From the NCBI GenBank assembly GCA_022844565.1, contig JALHLK010000011.1, positions 85,627 through 149,626 of the forward strand: a stretch of DNA of 64,000 bases. The letters run 5' to 3'. A program made the position numbers and the translations under genes. How positions within the stretch are numbered: position 1 is the stretch's first letter; each line of letters starts with the position of its first letter. Origin of the DNA: Saprospiraceae bacterium. Lineage in GTDB: Bacteria; Bacteroidota; Bacteroidia; Chitinophagales; Saprospiraceae. This document shows positions 17,771 to 26,522 of this stretch, piece by piece. Under the pieces are notes generated by a model. It made no database searches and was not told the DNA's origin. It worked only from the letters and a program-made list of their open reading frames with translations.

Positions 17771-18112
17771 TTATTTCAGTCCTTGTTTTTCCATCATCTT
17801 TAGTCCATAGTTTCGTATGGTGGTTATTAGTTCAATGATTTCCTTTCCTTGTTCTGTTAAACTATATTCTGTTTTAGGTGGAACGACTGCAAATACTTTA
17901 CGGTTGATGTAACCGTCTTCTTCCAATTGTCTTAACTGTGTTGTAAGCATTTTGTCAGAAATATGCGGAATGTCTTTTCTCAATTCTCCATATCTCATCG
18001 TCTGGTCTTTGAGTCGCCATAATATTGGTGCTTTCCAAGTTCCACCAATTTGCTCCATTACCAATTGAACTGGGTTGTAGTAAATTTTTCCGTTGTATAT
18101 GAAATCTGGCAT
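17771..18112 (-). CDS. HxlR-family winged-helix transcriptional regulator
   Basis: A 113-residue regulator with a single MarR-like winged helix. It has the family pattern IGGTWKAPILWRLKDQTMRY (about 22-41), recognition region ISDKMLTTQLRQLEEDGYIN (about 51-70) and wing YSLTEQGKEII. It has no Cys in the helix region, so it is not an obvious thiol-switch type. It is transcribed divergently from the PfpI-headed operon across a 219-base gap holding a palindrome (18174-18199), so it probably controls that operon and itself. Confidence 0.9.
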   Translation of the reverse strand: MPDFIYNGKIYYNPVQLVMEQIGGTWKAPILWRLKDQTMRYGELRKDIPHISDKMLTTQLRQLEEDGYINRKVFAVVPPKTEYSLTEQGKEIIELITTIRNYGLKMMEKQGLK

Positions 18113-18173
18113 CGCCTGTAACTATTGATTTTGTTAATACTTACCAAAAAGTCTGTATCGCACTTATGGGTTA

Positions 18174-18199
18174 AACTATATGCAAATATATGTATAGTT
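18174..18199. promoter_or_regulatory. Putative HxlR operator
   Basis: Perfect 7 bp inverted repeat AACTATA / TATAGTT separated by 12 bases, between the divergent HxlR and PfpI-type genes. The dyad spacing suits a dimeric winged-helix regulator. Inference from position and symmetry only. Confidence 0.45.
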
Positions 18200-18331
18200 C
18201 AGATTTTTGCACCATAAATTTTAATCATTGAATAAAACAATGGTCAAGTAAGTTTTCATAATGTCATTTTTATTTCTTTCAACTTTGGGATTAATGGCAA
18301 AAAATCAAGTAAAAATTTAAAATCTAAAAAT

Positions 18332-19096
18332 ATGGGAAAAGTAATCGAAGTAAACAATTACGTGCACTTTCACGGGGCGCCTTCAAAAGGCAAAATTTTA
18401 ATGGTGGCAAGTTCACCAAGTGTTAGTAAGCAAACAGGTTGGCCAATCGGTTTTTGGGTGGCTGAATTAACACACCCTTTGAGCGTTTTTCAAGAGGCTG
18501 GTTTTGAAGTTGAATTGGTTTCTACCGAAGGCGGAAAATTAGAAATGGATGGTTACTCCAATCCTACCGATGCAAGTGGTTATTCGGCTCACGATGTCAT
18601 TTCTTTAGGCTACATGCAACAAGATTGGTTCAACAAATTTCTTGAAAATACTAAAAAGTTAACTGAAGTTGATGCAAAGAACTATGATGCTATTTTCTTG
18701 GTTGGTGGTCAAGGCCCTATGTACACTTTCAAAGAAAACAAAGATTTAGAAAAATTATTTGTAGCTTTTTATGAAGGAGGAAAACCAAGTTCTGCAGTTT
18801 GTCATTCTACCACATTATTGTTAGAAGCACGAAATACGAGTGGAGAATTATTGGTAAAAGGTAAAACTTGGACTGGTTTTGCTGATGCCGAAGAAGAATT
18901 TGCAGATCAAGCTGTGGGGATGAAAATACAACCGTACAGAATTGAAACTGAAGCAAAGAAAATTGAAGGAACAAATTTCAAAGTAGCTGCTCCATTTAGT
19001 GCGTATGCTATTCAAGATGGAAATTTAATTACAGGACAACAACAAAATTCTGGTGCAGCCGCTGCGGAGTTAGTAGTGAAGGCCTTGAATAAATAA
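18332..19096 (+). CDS. DJ-1/PfpI (type 1 glutamine amidotransferase-like) protein
   Basis: A 254-residue cytosolic protein of the Hsp31-like group of the DJ-1/PfpI superfamily. The nucleophile elbow is AVCHST with Cys157. The acidic partner is probably Glu45 in FWVAELTHP, and GGQGPMYTF lies near 125-133. Relatives act as glyoxalase III, deglycase or holding chaperone. It is the first gene of a tight operon running to 22612. The pairing with HxlR suggests induction by reactive electrophiles; that is inference. Confidence 0.88.
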   Translation: MGKVIEVNNYVHFHGAPSKGKILMVASSPSVSKQTGWPIGFWVAELTHPLSVFQEAGFEVELVSTEGGKLEMDGYSNPTDASGYSAHDVISLGYMQQDWFNKFLENTKKLTEVDAKNYDAIFLVGGQGPMYTFKENKDLEKLFVAFYEGGKPSSAVCHSTTLLLEARNTSGELLVKGKTWTGFADAEEEFADQAVGMKIQPYRIETEAKKIEGTNFKVAAPFSAYAIQDGNLITGQQQNSGAAAAELVVKALNK

Positions 19097-19758
19097 TGAA
19101 ATTGAATTTCAAAATGTGCTTTATTGCAATGGCAATGTTTCTTTGTACAGGCATTGCCTTTGCTCAAATTCCAGTGGAAGTTTTTGCTGGGGATAAAAAG
19201 GCAACAATGGATATAATGTTTTTCAAGTATATTAAAAACAAAGATGGTCAAAATTCTAAATTTTTATTTTTTAATCGAAATCGTGCAAGTATAGATTACA
19301 ACATGACGGAAACTACCAATTTACCACAGTTTGGATTTACCGAAGCATTTAGTTTTAACCACGAAAAAATGAAAGGTATTGCACCTGTAGTAGTGGTAAG
19401 TATCTTGAATAGAGGCGTTTATCCAAAATCAGGGTTGCAGTTTGCAAAAATTAAAAAATATTATACTATTTTCAGTTGGTTAGTTTCAGAAACCTTGAAA
19501 GAGCCCAATATTGATTTTTTCTTTTTGGCAAGATATACTCCAAAATTATCCGATAAGTTATATTTGTTTTCACAAATTGAATTTGTCAATACTTTTCCAA
19601 CTGTTGAACAAAATAATTTTTCATTTACTCAACGTTTTCGTTTAGGTTTGAAGGTAAAAGAATTTCAATTTGGTGCAGGTTTAGATCTATCACAATTAGG
19701 CAGAAATGACTTTAGCAATACCAAAAACTTTGGCGGATTTTTAAGATATGATTTTTAG
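19096..19758 (+). CDS. Secreted beta-rich protein, probably outer-membrane barrel
   Basis: A 220-residue protein with a signal peptide (MCFIAMAMFLCTGIAFAQ|IP). The rest is alternating polar and hydrophobic strands ending in FGGFLRYDF; a C-terminal aromatic residue is typical of outer-membrane barrels. Strand-like blocks include FFLARYTPKLSDKLYLFSQI and FSFTQRFRLGLKVKEFQFGA. No family recognised. Its ATG overlaps the TAA of the PfpI gene by one base, so it belongs to the operon and may form a pore for the ions handled by the downstream genes. Confidence 0.65.
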   Translation: MKLNFKMCFIAMAMFLCTGIAFAQIPVEVFAGDKKATMDIMFFKYIKNKDGQNSKFLFFNRNRASIDYNMTETTNLPQFGFTEAFSFNHEKMKGIAPVVVVSILNRGVYPKSGLQFAKIKKYYTIFSWLVSETLKEPNIDFFFLARYTPKLSDKLYLFSQIEFVNTFPTVEQNNFSFTQRFRLGLKVKEFQFGAGLDLSQLGRNDFSNTKNFGGFLRYDF

Positions 19759-19761
19759 AAT

Positions 19762-20694
19762 ATGATAGTTAAAAGAAATTTTGATTTGCAAAAAGTGTTT
19801 TGGAATATTCGTTTTGAAACACTGACAACTCTTTTAGTAGCAATAACAGTTTTTTTATTGCATAAATTTAAAGTCATTGACATTGCTTTACCTTTTTCTA
19901 TTGCTGGAATTTTAGGTTCGGCATTAGCTATTTTTATTGTGTTTAGAAACCAAAGCAGTTACGCTCGTTGGTGGGAAGCACGAACCATTTGGGGCGGAAT
20001 TATCAACAACAGTCGTATTTTTGCAAGGCAAATTATTGCGAATGTGGATAATGCTGTTGCTATCGGAAAGACAGAAAAAGTTGAGGCAGAAAACTATAAA
20101 AAAGAAATGATTGATAGACAAATTGCCTTTGCACATAGTTTGCGTTTGCATTTAAGAAAGCAAAATCATTTAGAGGAATTTAAACATTTATTGTCTGAAA
20201 ATGAATTTGAAATCATTCGACAAAAACAAAATCGTCCAAATATTTTATTGCATAAACAAGGAATAAGAATTAAAGAAGCAATGCAAAAAGAAATGTTGGG
20301 TGCTTTTGATAATATTAGCATGGAACCCAATTTGGCAACCTTCAGCAATTGGCAAGGTGCTTGTGAGCGCATTAAAAACACACCTTTACCTATGAATTAT
20401 CAATATTTTACCAAACTATTTTTGTATGTTTTTATTTTTGTATTACCTATTTGTTTGACAGGAGATTTCTCAAAAATGAATATAGATTTTATGATAATTC
20501 CTATCAGTTTTATTATTAGTTTTGTCTTTGCTGTGATGAATAGAGTTGGTGAAATCAATGAAAATCCGTTTGATAATCAAATCTCAGATATTCCTATAAC
20601 GGCACTTTGCAATACTATTGAGCGAGATTTAAAAGAAATGTTGGGCGAAAATTTGCCTGAAAAATTAGAACCTCAAAAGGGTTTTTTATACTGA
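19762..20694 (+). CDS. Bestrophin/UPF0187-family anion channel
   Basis: A 310-residue protein with the family layout: a basic N-terminus, helices at about 20-45 and 47-65, then the family signature VFRNQSSYARWWEARTIWGG (about 61-80). A long cytoplasmic helical region follows, then a helix pair near 215-255 and a C-terminal tail with NPFDNQISDIPITALCNTIE. Bestrophins form pentameric channels; eukaryotic ones pass Cl- and HCO3-, and characterised bacterial ones can pass cations. It sits three bases after the previous gene and overlaps the next by one base. Confidence 0.9.
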   Translation: MIVKRNFDLQKVFWNIRFETLTTLLVAITVFLLHKFKVIDIALPFSIAGILGSALAIFIVFRNQSSYARWWEARTIWGGIINNSRIFARQIIANVDNAVAIGKTEKVEAENYKKEMIDRQIAFAHSLRLHLRKQNHLEEFKHLLSENEFEIIRQKQNRPNILLHKQGIRIKEAMQKEMLGAFDNISMEPNLATFSNWQGACERIKNTPLPMNYQYFTKLFLYVFIFVLPICLTGDFSKMNIDFMIIPISFIISFVFAVMNRVGEINENPFDNQISDIPITALCNTIERDLKEMLGENLPEKLEPQKGFLY

Positions 20695-21365
20695 TGAAAA
20701 CACTAATACACAAGTACCGATTTGAGTTATTACTCTTTGCTTTATTGATGGTAATCTTCAACAAGATATTCTTTTTTTCAAACCAGATTTATACTGCTTT
20801 TATTTGGCCAGCAAATATGTTGCTCTTAGGAATTGTTTCAGTCGGAATTTTTCACGAAGGGAAGATCGTCATAAAATGGGCTAAAAATATACTTTTCATT
20901 ATTATATTATCAGTACCTTTTTTTGCGTCTTACGTTTTTAACAATCAAACACTTACACCTATTGCTTTGTTATCATATATGGCATTTTACGGTATTATTT
21001 TCTTTGAAGTAATGCGGCAAATTGTCAAAAGAAATGAAGTAACTGAAAGTATCGTTTTAGGTTCATTATGTGGTTTTTTATTAATCATTTTTGTAACATC
21101 GTTTAGTTTTTTACTCATAGATTTTATTGACCCTGATTCTTTTAGAAGTTTAAAAGGAACAAGCATTCCCGAAAAATACCATCAAATTGTCTATTTCAGT
21201 AGTATTACGCTATCTACCATTGGGTATGGTGACATAACACCTTCATCAGATAATGCAAGGCTGTTAGCCGCATTTTGGGGCATTATTGGTCAATTTTATA
21301 TGGTCGCCGTTGTAGGGATCATCATTTCCAAATTCACATCAAAATACAATAATAATGGACTTTAA
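20694..21365 (+). CDS. Two-pore-helix type K+ channel protein
   Basis: A 223-residue membrane protein with about six hydrophobic helices. The last pair forms an ion-channel domain: pore helix SSITLSTIGYGDITPSSD with the K+ selectivity filter TIGYGD (175-180), then the final helix AAFWGIIGQFYMVAVVGIII. No RCK or cyclic-nucleotide domain follows, so gating is unknown. Translation is coupled at both ends (TGATG with bestrophin; an 11-base overlap with the carbonic anhydrase start). Confidence 0.88.
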   Translation: MKTLIHKYRFELLLFALLMVIFNKIFFFSNQIYTAFIWPANMLLLGIVSVGIFHEGKIVIKWAKNILFIIILSVPFFASYVFNNQTLTPIALLSYMAFYGIIFFEVMRQIVKRNEVTESIVLGSLCGFLLIIFVTSFSFLLIDFIDPDSFRSLKGTSIPEKYHQIVYFSSITLSTIGYGDITPSSDNARLLAAFWGIIGQFYMVAVVGIIISKFTSKYNNNGL

Positions 21366-21999
21366 TCAAATTTTTAAAAACAACGAAAAATGGATTGCTG
21401 AAAAGCTTGCGTCCAATCCAGACTATTTTACTGAATTGTCTAAAGGTCAATCACCTGAGTTTTTGTATATCGGTTGTTCAGATAGCCGTGTAACAGCCGA
21501 AGATTTGATGGGCGTGCAACCTGGAGAAGTTTTTGTGCATAGAAACATTGCCAATCAAGTGATTCCTATAGATAACAATGTGAATTCTGTTGTGCAGTAT
21601 GCTGTGGAGCATCTTAAGGTTAAACACATCATCGTATGTGGTCATTATGAATGTGGTGGAGTGAAAGCTGCCTTACACCCAAGCGATATGGGACAACTCA
21701 ATAGTTGGCTGCAAACCCTACGAGATGTTAGACGTTTGCATAAAGACGAATTGGAAAAAATATCGGACCCACAGCAATTATTTGACCGTTTGGTAGAATT
21801 GAACGTTCGAGAGCAATGTATGAACATCATCAAAATAGATCATGTGCAACGCAGTTGGTACAAAACCGGTTTTCCAAAAGTACACGGCTGGGTGTTTGAT
21901 GTTCGAACTGGTAAACTCATCGATTTGGGAATGAATTTGGAAAAAGAGTTTATGGAAATTAGAGTTATTTATGATTTGAAACCCTTAGAAAATAAATAA
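21355..21999 (+). CDS. Beta-class carbonic anhydrase
   Basis: A 214-residue cytosolic zinc enzyme interconverting CO2 and bicarbonate. All signature residues are present: zinc ligands Cys41, His97 and Cys100 and the Asp43-Arg45 dyad (CSDSR; GHYECGG). The length is usual for the plant-like type A group. It starts inside the K+ channel gene (11-base overlap), so the two are translated together. With the upstream bestrophin this suggests linked bicarbonate production and transport. Confidence 0.95.
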   Translation: MDFNQIFKNNEKWIAEKLASNPDYFTELSKGQSPEFLYIGCSDSRVTAEDLMGVQPGEVFVHRNIANQVIPIDNNVNSVVQYAVEHLKVKHIIVCGHYECGGVKAALHPSDMGQLNSWLQTLRDVRRLHKDELEKISDPQQLFDRLVELNVREQCMNIIKIDHVQRSWYKTGFPKVHGWVFDVRTGKLIDLGMNLEKEFMEIRVIYDLKPLENK

Positions 22000-22000
22000 A

Positions 22001-22612
22001 ATGAATATAGCAATTATTGGCACTGGAAATGTAGGCGGAGCATTAGCGACCAATTGGTCAAAAAAGGGACACAACATTAATTTAGGGGTTCAAGATGTAA
22101 ACAATTTTAAGGGTCAAGACCTATTGAAAAATGAAAATACAAGGGTTTATTCCATCCGGGATGCGGTAGAAAAATCCGAAGTTATTTTGATAGCTACGCC
22201 ACCCACAGCCATTTTTAATATTTTGGAGCAAATGGGTGATGTTTCAGGCAAAACAATTATTGATGCCACGAATGCAGTTATGAAAAGTCCAGAACCATAT
22301 AAAACAGTTTATCACGCACTGGTAGACAAAACCAATACAGAAGTTGTAAAATGTTTTAATACAACTGGTTATGAAAACATGCTTAACCCCATTTACAATG
22401 GCGAAGCGATAGATATGTTTATGGCGGGTGACAGCGAAAAAGCCAAAGCTATTGCATTGCAATTGTCAACCGATGCTGGTTTTGGATCTTGTATAGATTT
22501 TGGTAAGTCGGACAAAGTAGAATTGTTAGAAAAATTTGCTTTATCTTGGATTAACTTGGCAATTATGCAAGGTCACGGTCGTAATATGGCGTTTAAAGTG
22601 GTTCGTAGATAG
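22001..22612 (+). CDS. F420-dependent-NADP-reductase-like oxidoreductase
   Basis: A 203-residue Rossmann-fold protein with the dinucleotide motif IIGTGNVGGALATNW (4-18), the family block ILIATPPTAI and the substrate-side FNTTGYENMLNP. It belongs to the NADPH-dependent F420 reductase/YaaA-like NAD-binding group, which in Bacteroidota cannot be assumed to use F420. Two bases separate it from the carbonic anhydrase stop, and it ends the operon. 22613-22870 shows nothing notable. Confidence 0.8.
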   Translation: MNIAIIGTGNVGGALATNWSKKGHNINLGVQDVNNFKGQDLLKNENTRVYSIRDAVEKSEVILIATPPTAIFNILEQMGDVSGKTIIDATNAVMKSPEPYKTVYHALVDKTNTEVVKCFNTTGYENMLNPIYNGEAIDMFMAGDSEKAKAIALQLSTDAGFGSCIDFGKSDKVELLEKFALSWINLAIMQGHGRNMAFKVVRR

Positions 22613-22870
22613 TTTTTTGTTGGGCTGTTTTTGTATAATTGTAGATTACATTTATCAGCAACCTCAATGACGTCAAAAGGTCACTGACTGGTGATTTAAC
22701 AATCGAGTAATACTATGAAAGAGATTTTTTTACTGAGGAAAAGAAGTATGAAATTCGAAAGTAATCTTTATTGTAGAAGGATATTTAAGATTTCCTCAGT
22801 ATAAACAGAAATTAATCCAAAGGAAACTATTACTTGTCAAATGACAATATAACTTCGGAATTTATTCATA

Positions 22871-22878
22871 TACCTTTG
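22871..22878 (+). promoter_or_regulatory. Putative -7 promoter element (TACCTTTG)
   Basis: TACCTTTG fits the Bacteroidota TAnnTTTG consensus and lies 33 bases before the ATG at 22911. No good TTG -33 element stands at the ideal spacing, so confidence is modest. Confidence 0.35.
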
Positions 22879-22910
22879 TGGGCATAAAAATGAACACTAA
22901 AAAATAAGTC

Positions 22911-23573
22911 ATGGATAAAATCTTGTATACAGCCGGTATAGTTTTGTTTTTTACGATTGCAACTTTAAGTTGTTCGAAGAAAAATGAATTACTTACTGAT
23001 CCTATTGTTATTGAAGTAGATGAGCATTTCAAAGAAGCAGAAGCAAATATACTTTTTATTGGTAATAGTTTGACTTATACAAATGACTTACCAAAGCTTG
23101 TTAAAAACTTAGCATTTGCAAAAGGTAGGAAAATAAATGTGACTTGTCAATGTATTTCAAATTATGCCTTGGTAGATCATTGGGCTGATGGGAAAATACA
23201 AAACCTTATAAAAATAGAGAGATTTACCCATGTCGTTATACAGCAAGGTCCTTCATCACAAGAAGAAGGAAGGATTATGCTTATTGAATATGGAGGCATG
23301 ATTAAGGAACAATGTGAGGCAAACAAAGCAAAATTGGCATTCTATATGGTTTGGCCTTCAAGATCTAATTATAGAACATTTGACGGAGTAATCAAAAACT
23401 ATACGGACGCTGCTCAGGCTAATAATACGATATTGTGCCCGGTAGGACTTGAATGGAAAAAACATTTTGATCAGACAAACGATTTTTCTTTCTATGGTCC
23501 AGATGAATTCCACCCTTCACTTAGAGGGAGTATGAAAGCAGCTGATGTAATCTATAAGTCTTTATTTGAATAA
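22911..23573 (+). CDS. SGNH/GDSL-type hydrolase-like lipoprotein
   Basis: A 220-residue protein with a lipoprotein signal (FTIATLSC, lipidated Cys21). It has an SGNH fold: LFIGNSLTYTND supplies the nucleophile Ser53 (GxS block I), VVIQQGPSSQ is the block III region, and DEFHPS near the C-terminus supplies the Asp-x-x-His pair. It is probably an esterase or deacylase anchored in the outer or inner membrane facing the periplasm. Substrate unknown. No operon partner. Confidence 0.78.
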   Translation: MDKILYTAGIVLFFTIATLSCSKKNELLTDPIVIEVDEHFKEAEANILFIGNSLTYTNDLPKLVKNLAFAKGRKINVTCQCISNYALVDHWADGKIQNLIKIERFTHVVIQQGPSSQEEGRIMLIEYGGMIKEQCEANKAKLAFYMVWPSRSNYRTFDGVIKNYTDAAQANNTILCPVGLEWKKHFDQTNDFSFYGPDEFHPSLRGSMKAADVIYKSLFE

Positions 23574-23709
23574 TTTTATGCTATTAAATTTTAATCTAAA
23601 CTAAGCATAATCATAAGTTTTATGAAAATGGTCAAAACAATATTGACAACTCTAAACATATTCGAAAGTACAGTCACAAATATTTAAAAAATCTAAAAAA
23701 TCTAAAAAA

Positions 23710-24180
23710 ATGTATAAAGTACAAATCATTATTTTTCTATTGTCTACACAAGTTGCCTATGCTCAATACCAAACTTCGGATTTCGAAAATTTCAATGCGT
23801 TACAAGGTGTTTGGGAGAGAGAAACGAAAAAGGGAAAATCACAAGAAATATGGGAAATTGTCGATAAGTCCACATTCAAGTCGAAGACTATAAATATCAA
23901 TGGAATGGACACAGTTTTAAGTGAAACAGTAATTCTTCAATTAAAGGAGAATGAGATTTTTTATACTGTGACAACCATTGGGCAAAATAATGAAAAACCT
24001 GTAGCTTTTAAATTGATATCCAATGCTAATGATCGATTTACATTCGAAAATAAAACCCACGACTTTCCATCACGGATTATTTATGACCTCGCCGAAAAGA
24101 ATAAATTAAACGCAGTAATAGAAGGTGAAATTAATGGGGTCGAAAGAAAAATTAATTTCAATTTTTTTAAAATAAAATAG
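23710..24180 (+). CDS. DUF6265-like secreted protein
   Basis: A 156-residue protein with a signal peptide (QIIIFLLSTQVAYA|QY). The mature part is a small lipocalin-like beta-barrel with the pattern of DUF6265: LQGVWERETKKGKSQEIWEI, a central FYTVTTIGQN and FENKTHDFPSRIIYD. The family is common in Bacteroidota; function unknown, ligand binding suspected. The upstream spacer ends in three near-identical ATCTAAAA units (23684-23710). Single gene. Confidence 0.7.
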   Translation: MYKVQIIIFLLSTQVAYAQYQTSDFENFNALQGVWERETKKGKSQEIWEIVDKSTFKSKTININGMDTVLSETVILQLKENEIFYTVTTIGQNNEKPVAFKLISNANDRFTFENKTHDFPSRIIYDLAEKNKLNAVIEGEINGVERKINFNFFKIK

Positions 24181-24304
24181 GTAGGGTAGATCTATACAAA
24201 ACTCTATTCAATTAAATCTTGTGGTAATTTCTTTCCAAAAGACAAGTCTCCTATACTTGTAATGCCATTTTATTCAGATTATCAAAATTATCAAACTTGT
24301 TATT

Positions 24305-25258
24305 ATGTCCAAAATTACGTTTTTAAAATTCTTTATATTTTTCCTATTCAACTTTTCAAAGGTATATGGTCAGCAAATTCCTGCTACCCCAGAGATTTTT
24401 ATGCCAGGAATGATTTCAAGGGGTCTTAATGAGAGAGATCTAGCCATTTCTCCAGATGGAAAGACAATTTATTTTACGATTGTGGCGCCTCAAAATGTAA
24501 CGAGCAGGATATTTTTTATAGAAAAACGGGCTAATAAATCATGGTCAAAACCTAAACTCGCTTCTTTTTCAGGTGATTATCCTGATCTAGAACCCTCCTT
24601 TTCGCCAGATGGTCATCGGATTTACTTTGCCTCGGAAAGACCTGTAGATGATAAGGAGAAAAAAGATTTTGATCTCTGGTATGTCGAAAGAAACAAGGGT
24701 GGATGGTCTGAAGCGAGACATTTAGATTTTTGTACTGAACAAGACGAGTTTTATCCTTCAGTTACAAAAGATGGATCAGTTTATTTTACCGCCAGCTACA
24801 ACCACCAAACCAGTAAAGAAGACATTTTTGTGAGTCGATATTCGCACAAAACTTATGAAAAACCTATGGCTTTGGATACTGCTATCAATTCATCGATGTA
24901 CGAGTTTAACGCATACATTTCACCTGATGAATCATTTATTATTTTCACAGCCTACGGTAGGAAAGGAGACAAAGGACGGGGTGATTTGTACCTAAGCAAA
25001 AGAGTGGAAGGAATATGGCAACCTGCAAATCCCATTACTCAAATCAACTCAGATATGCTGGATTATTGTCCTACGGTCAGCTTTGATCAGAAAATTTTGT
25101 ATTTCACAAGTGAGCGGACTACCATAAAATCTAATGTTTCAGCCAAAATTCTCCATTACGACGATTTTATAAATTTTCAGTATTCAGCGGGAAATGGATT
25201 AGGAGATATTTATTGGGTGCGCTTTGATGAAATTTTCTCTAGTATCACGAATAAATAA
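24305..25258 (+). CDS. Secreted PD40 (WD40-like TolB-type) beta-propeller protein
   Basis: A 317-residue protein with a signal peptide (FIFFLFNFSKVYGQ|Q). It has at least four PD40 blades marked by the SPDG / YFxS pairs: LAISPDGKTIYFT, PSFSPDGHRIYFASERP, PSVTKDGSVYFTAS and YISPDESFIIFTA. Such propellers bind proteins or glycans in the periplasm or outside. No catalytic domain is attached. Neighbours do not reveal a partner; it stands alone between the DUF6265 gene and the convergent Crp/Fnr gene. Confidence 0.82.
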   Translation: MSKITFLKFFIFFLFNFSKVYGQQIPATPEIFMPGMISRGLNERDLAISPDGKTIYFTIVAPQNVTSRIFFIEKRANKSWSKPKLASFSGDYPDLEPSFSPDGHRIYFASERPVDDKEKKDFDLWYVERNKGGWSEARHLDFCTEQDEFYPSVTKDGSVYFTASYNHQTSKEDIFVSRYSHKTYEKPMALDTAINSSMYEFNAYISPDESFIIFTAYGRKGDKGRGDLYLSKRVEGIWQPANPITQINSDMLDYCPTVSFDQKILYFTSERTTIKSNVSAKILHYDDFINFQYSAGNGLGDIYWVRFDEIFSSITNK

Positions 25259-25489
25259 GGCTAGGAATTAATTTCTTACCAAATGACAAGAACATATCAT
25301 CATTTATAGCAATACTTTTACTTGCATAAAGGTACTTAGTGATTTATTTCAAATTGCAATCAAAGTAAATGTAAATAAGATGGAGTTTGATCAACTTTGT
25401 TGTTGAAAAATTTTGTTTAGGTTTTGAAAAATCAACAATCATTAACTAATAGGAAGAAAAATATGCTCCTGTTATATAATATGCTCTTT

Positions 25490-26071
25490 CTATCCTTTCC
25501 CCATCATCTCCCTTCGTATCCTACTCAGTGATGTATCTGTTATTCCTAAATAAGTTGCAATATACTTCAATGGTACATGGTAGTTGAATTCAGGATTTTT
25601 AAGTATTAAATCTTTATACCTTTCGTGTGCAGATTTGGTTTTCATCCAAAGATGAGTTTGTTTTTCTTTTATCAATGCAGAAGTGATTCTGTCTCGTACC
25701 CAAACTCTAAATTCTGGTTGTGTATCAAATAAATGATAAAAGTCTGCTAATGTCATTTTCCAAACTATCATATCTGTCATGGCTTGGTAAGTGCTTTCAG
25801 ATGGGATTTTTTTCAAAAAAGAGATTTCATCAACTATGATCTCATATGGACTAAAAAAGTGGGTTGTAATTTCTTCTTTGTCAGAATTTTGGACAAAAGA
25901 TCTTGCGATACCCTGTTCTATCAAGTAAATTTCCTTGATAATTTCTCCTTTACGCAGCAATATTTTGTTTCGTGGTATTTCTACTTTGTGATGATGTGAA
26001 GCTATAATTATTTTAGTTTCTCCGCTGATACGGCTGTTCTTGTAAAAGTCGTGGATAAATTGATTGACCAA
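25490..26071 (-). CDS. Crp/Fnr-family transcriptional regulator
   Basis: A 193-residue regulator. Residues 15-115 form a cyclic-nucleotide-binding beta-roll (ILLRKGEIIKEIYLIEQGIA), without the full cAMP-binding PRAAT motif, and the ligand is unknown. The C-terminal helix-turn-helix is YHVPLKYIATYLGITDTSLS (about 161-180). This short, HTH-at-the-end form is typical of Bacteroidota Crp-like proteins. It is transcribed toward the PD40 gene. Confidence 0.88.
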   Translation of the reverse strand: MVNQFIHDFYKNSRISGETKIIIASHHHKVEIPRNKILLRKGEIIKEIYLIEQGIARSFVQNSDKEEITTHFFSPYEIIVDEISFLKKIPSESTYQAMTDMIVWKMTLADFYHLFDTQPEFRVWVRDRITSALIKEKQTHLWMKTKSAHERYKDLILKNPEFNYHVPLKYIATYLGITDTSLSRIRREMMGKG

Positions 26072-26478
26072 GAAGTAGGATTTTTTAATATAACGAATAA
26101 ATCTTGTAGAATGTACTTGATTTAATTATTTAAGTTGGCGATAATACCTTTTTGGGGTTGGAATTCATAAAATCAATTATATCCAAATTAAGCATTAGAC
26201 TTTGTAATTAAAGGAAATTTGGCAAAATAGCTATGAGGCTCGGAAATTTTAAACCGCAGACGTCGTAAACCACGTTGAGGATTTAAAATTGAGAACAGAA
26301 ATAGATATAAAGTCATAATTTTCTTGTAATAAATTTCTAATGATTAATTTGGGTAATATGCAAAAATTACAATCTTATAAGGTTAAAATAACAAAAATTA
26401 TTTATGGTTCTGATCGCAGTTTAATTGGTATTTCAGAATTCTATTTTTACGTTCGTTAAATTCTTTATGGCTATTTTA

Positions 26479-26486
26479 TATCTTTG
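26479..26486 (+). promoter_or_regulatory. Putative -7 promoter element (TATCTTTG)
   Basis: TATCTTTG matches TAnnTTTG and lies 36 bases before the LytTR gene start. The rest of the 450-base gap (26072-26478) shows no repeat or gene remnant I can identify. Confidence 0.4.
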
Positions 26487-26522
26487 GTGTTCACTTGCAT
26501 GACATAAAATCTAAATTGAAGT

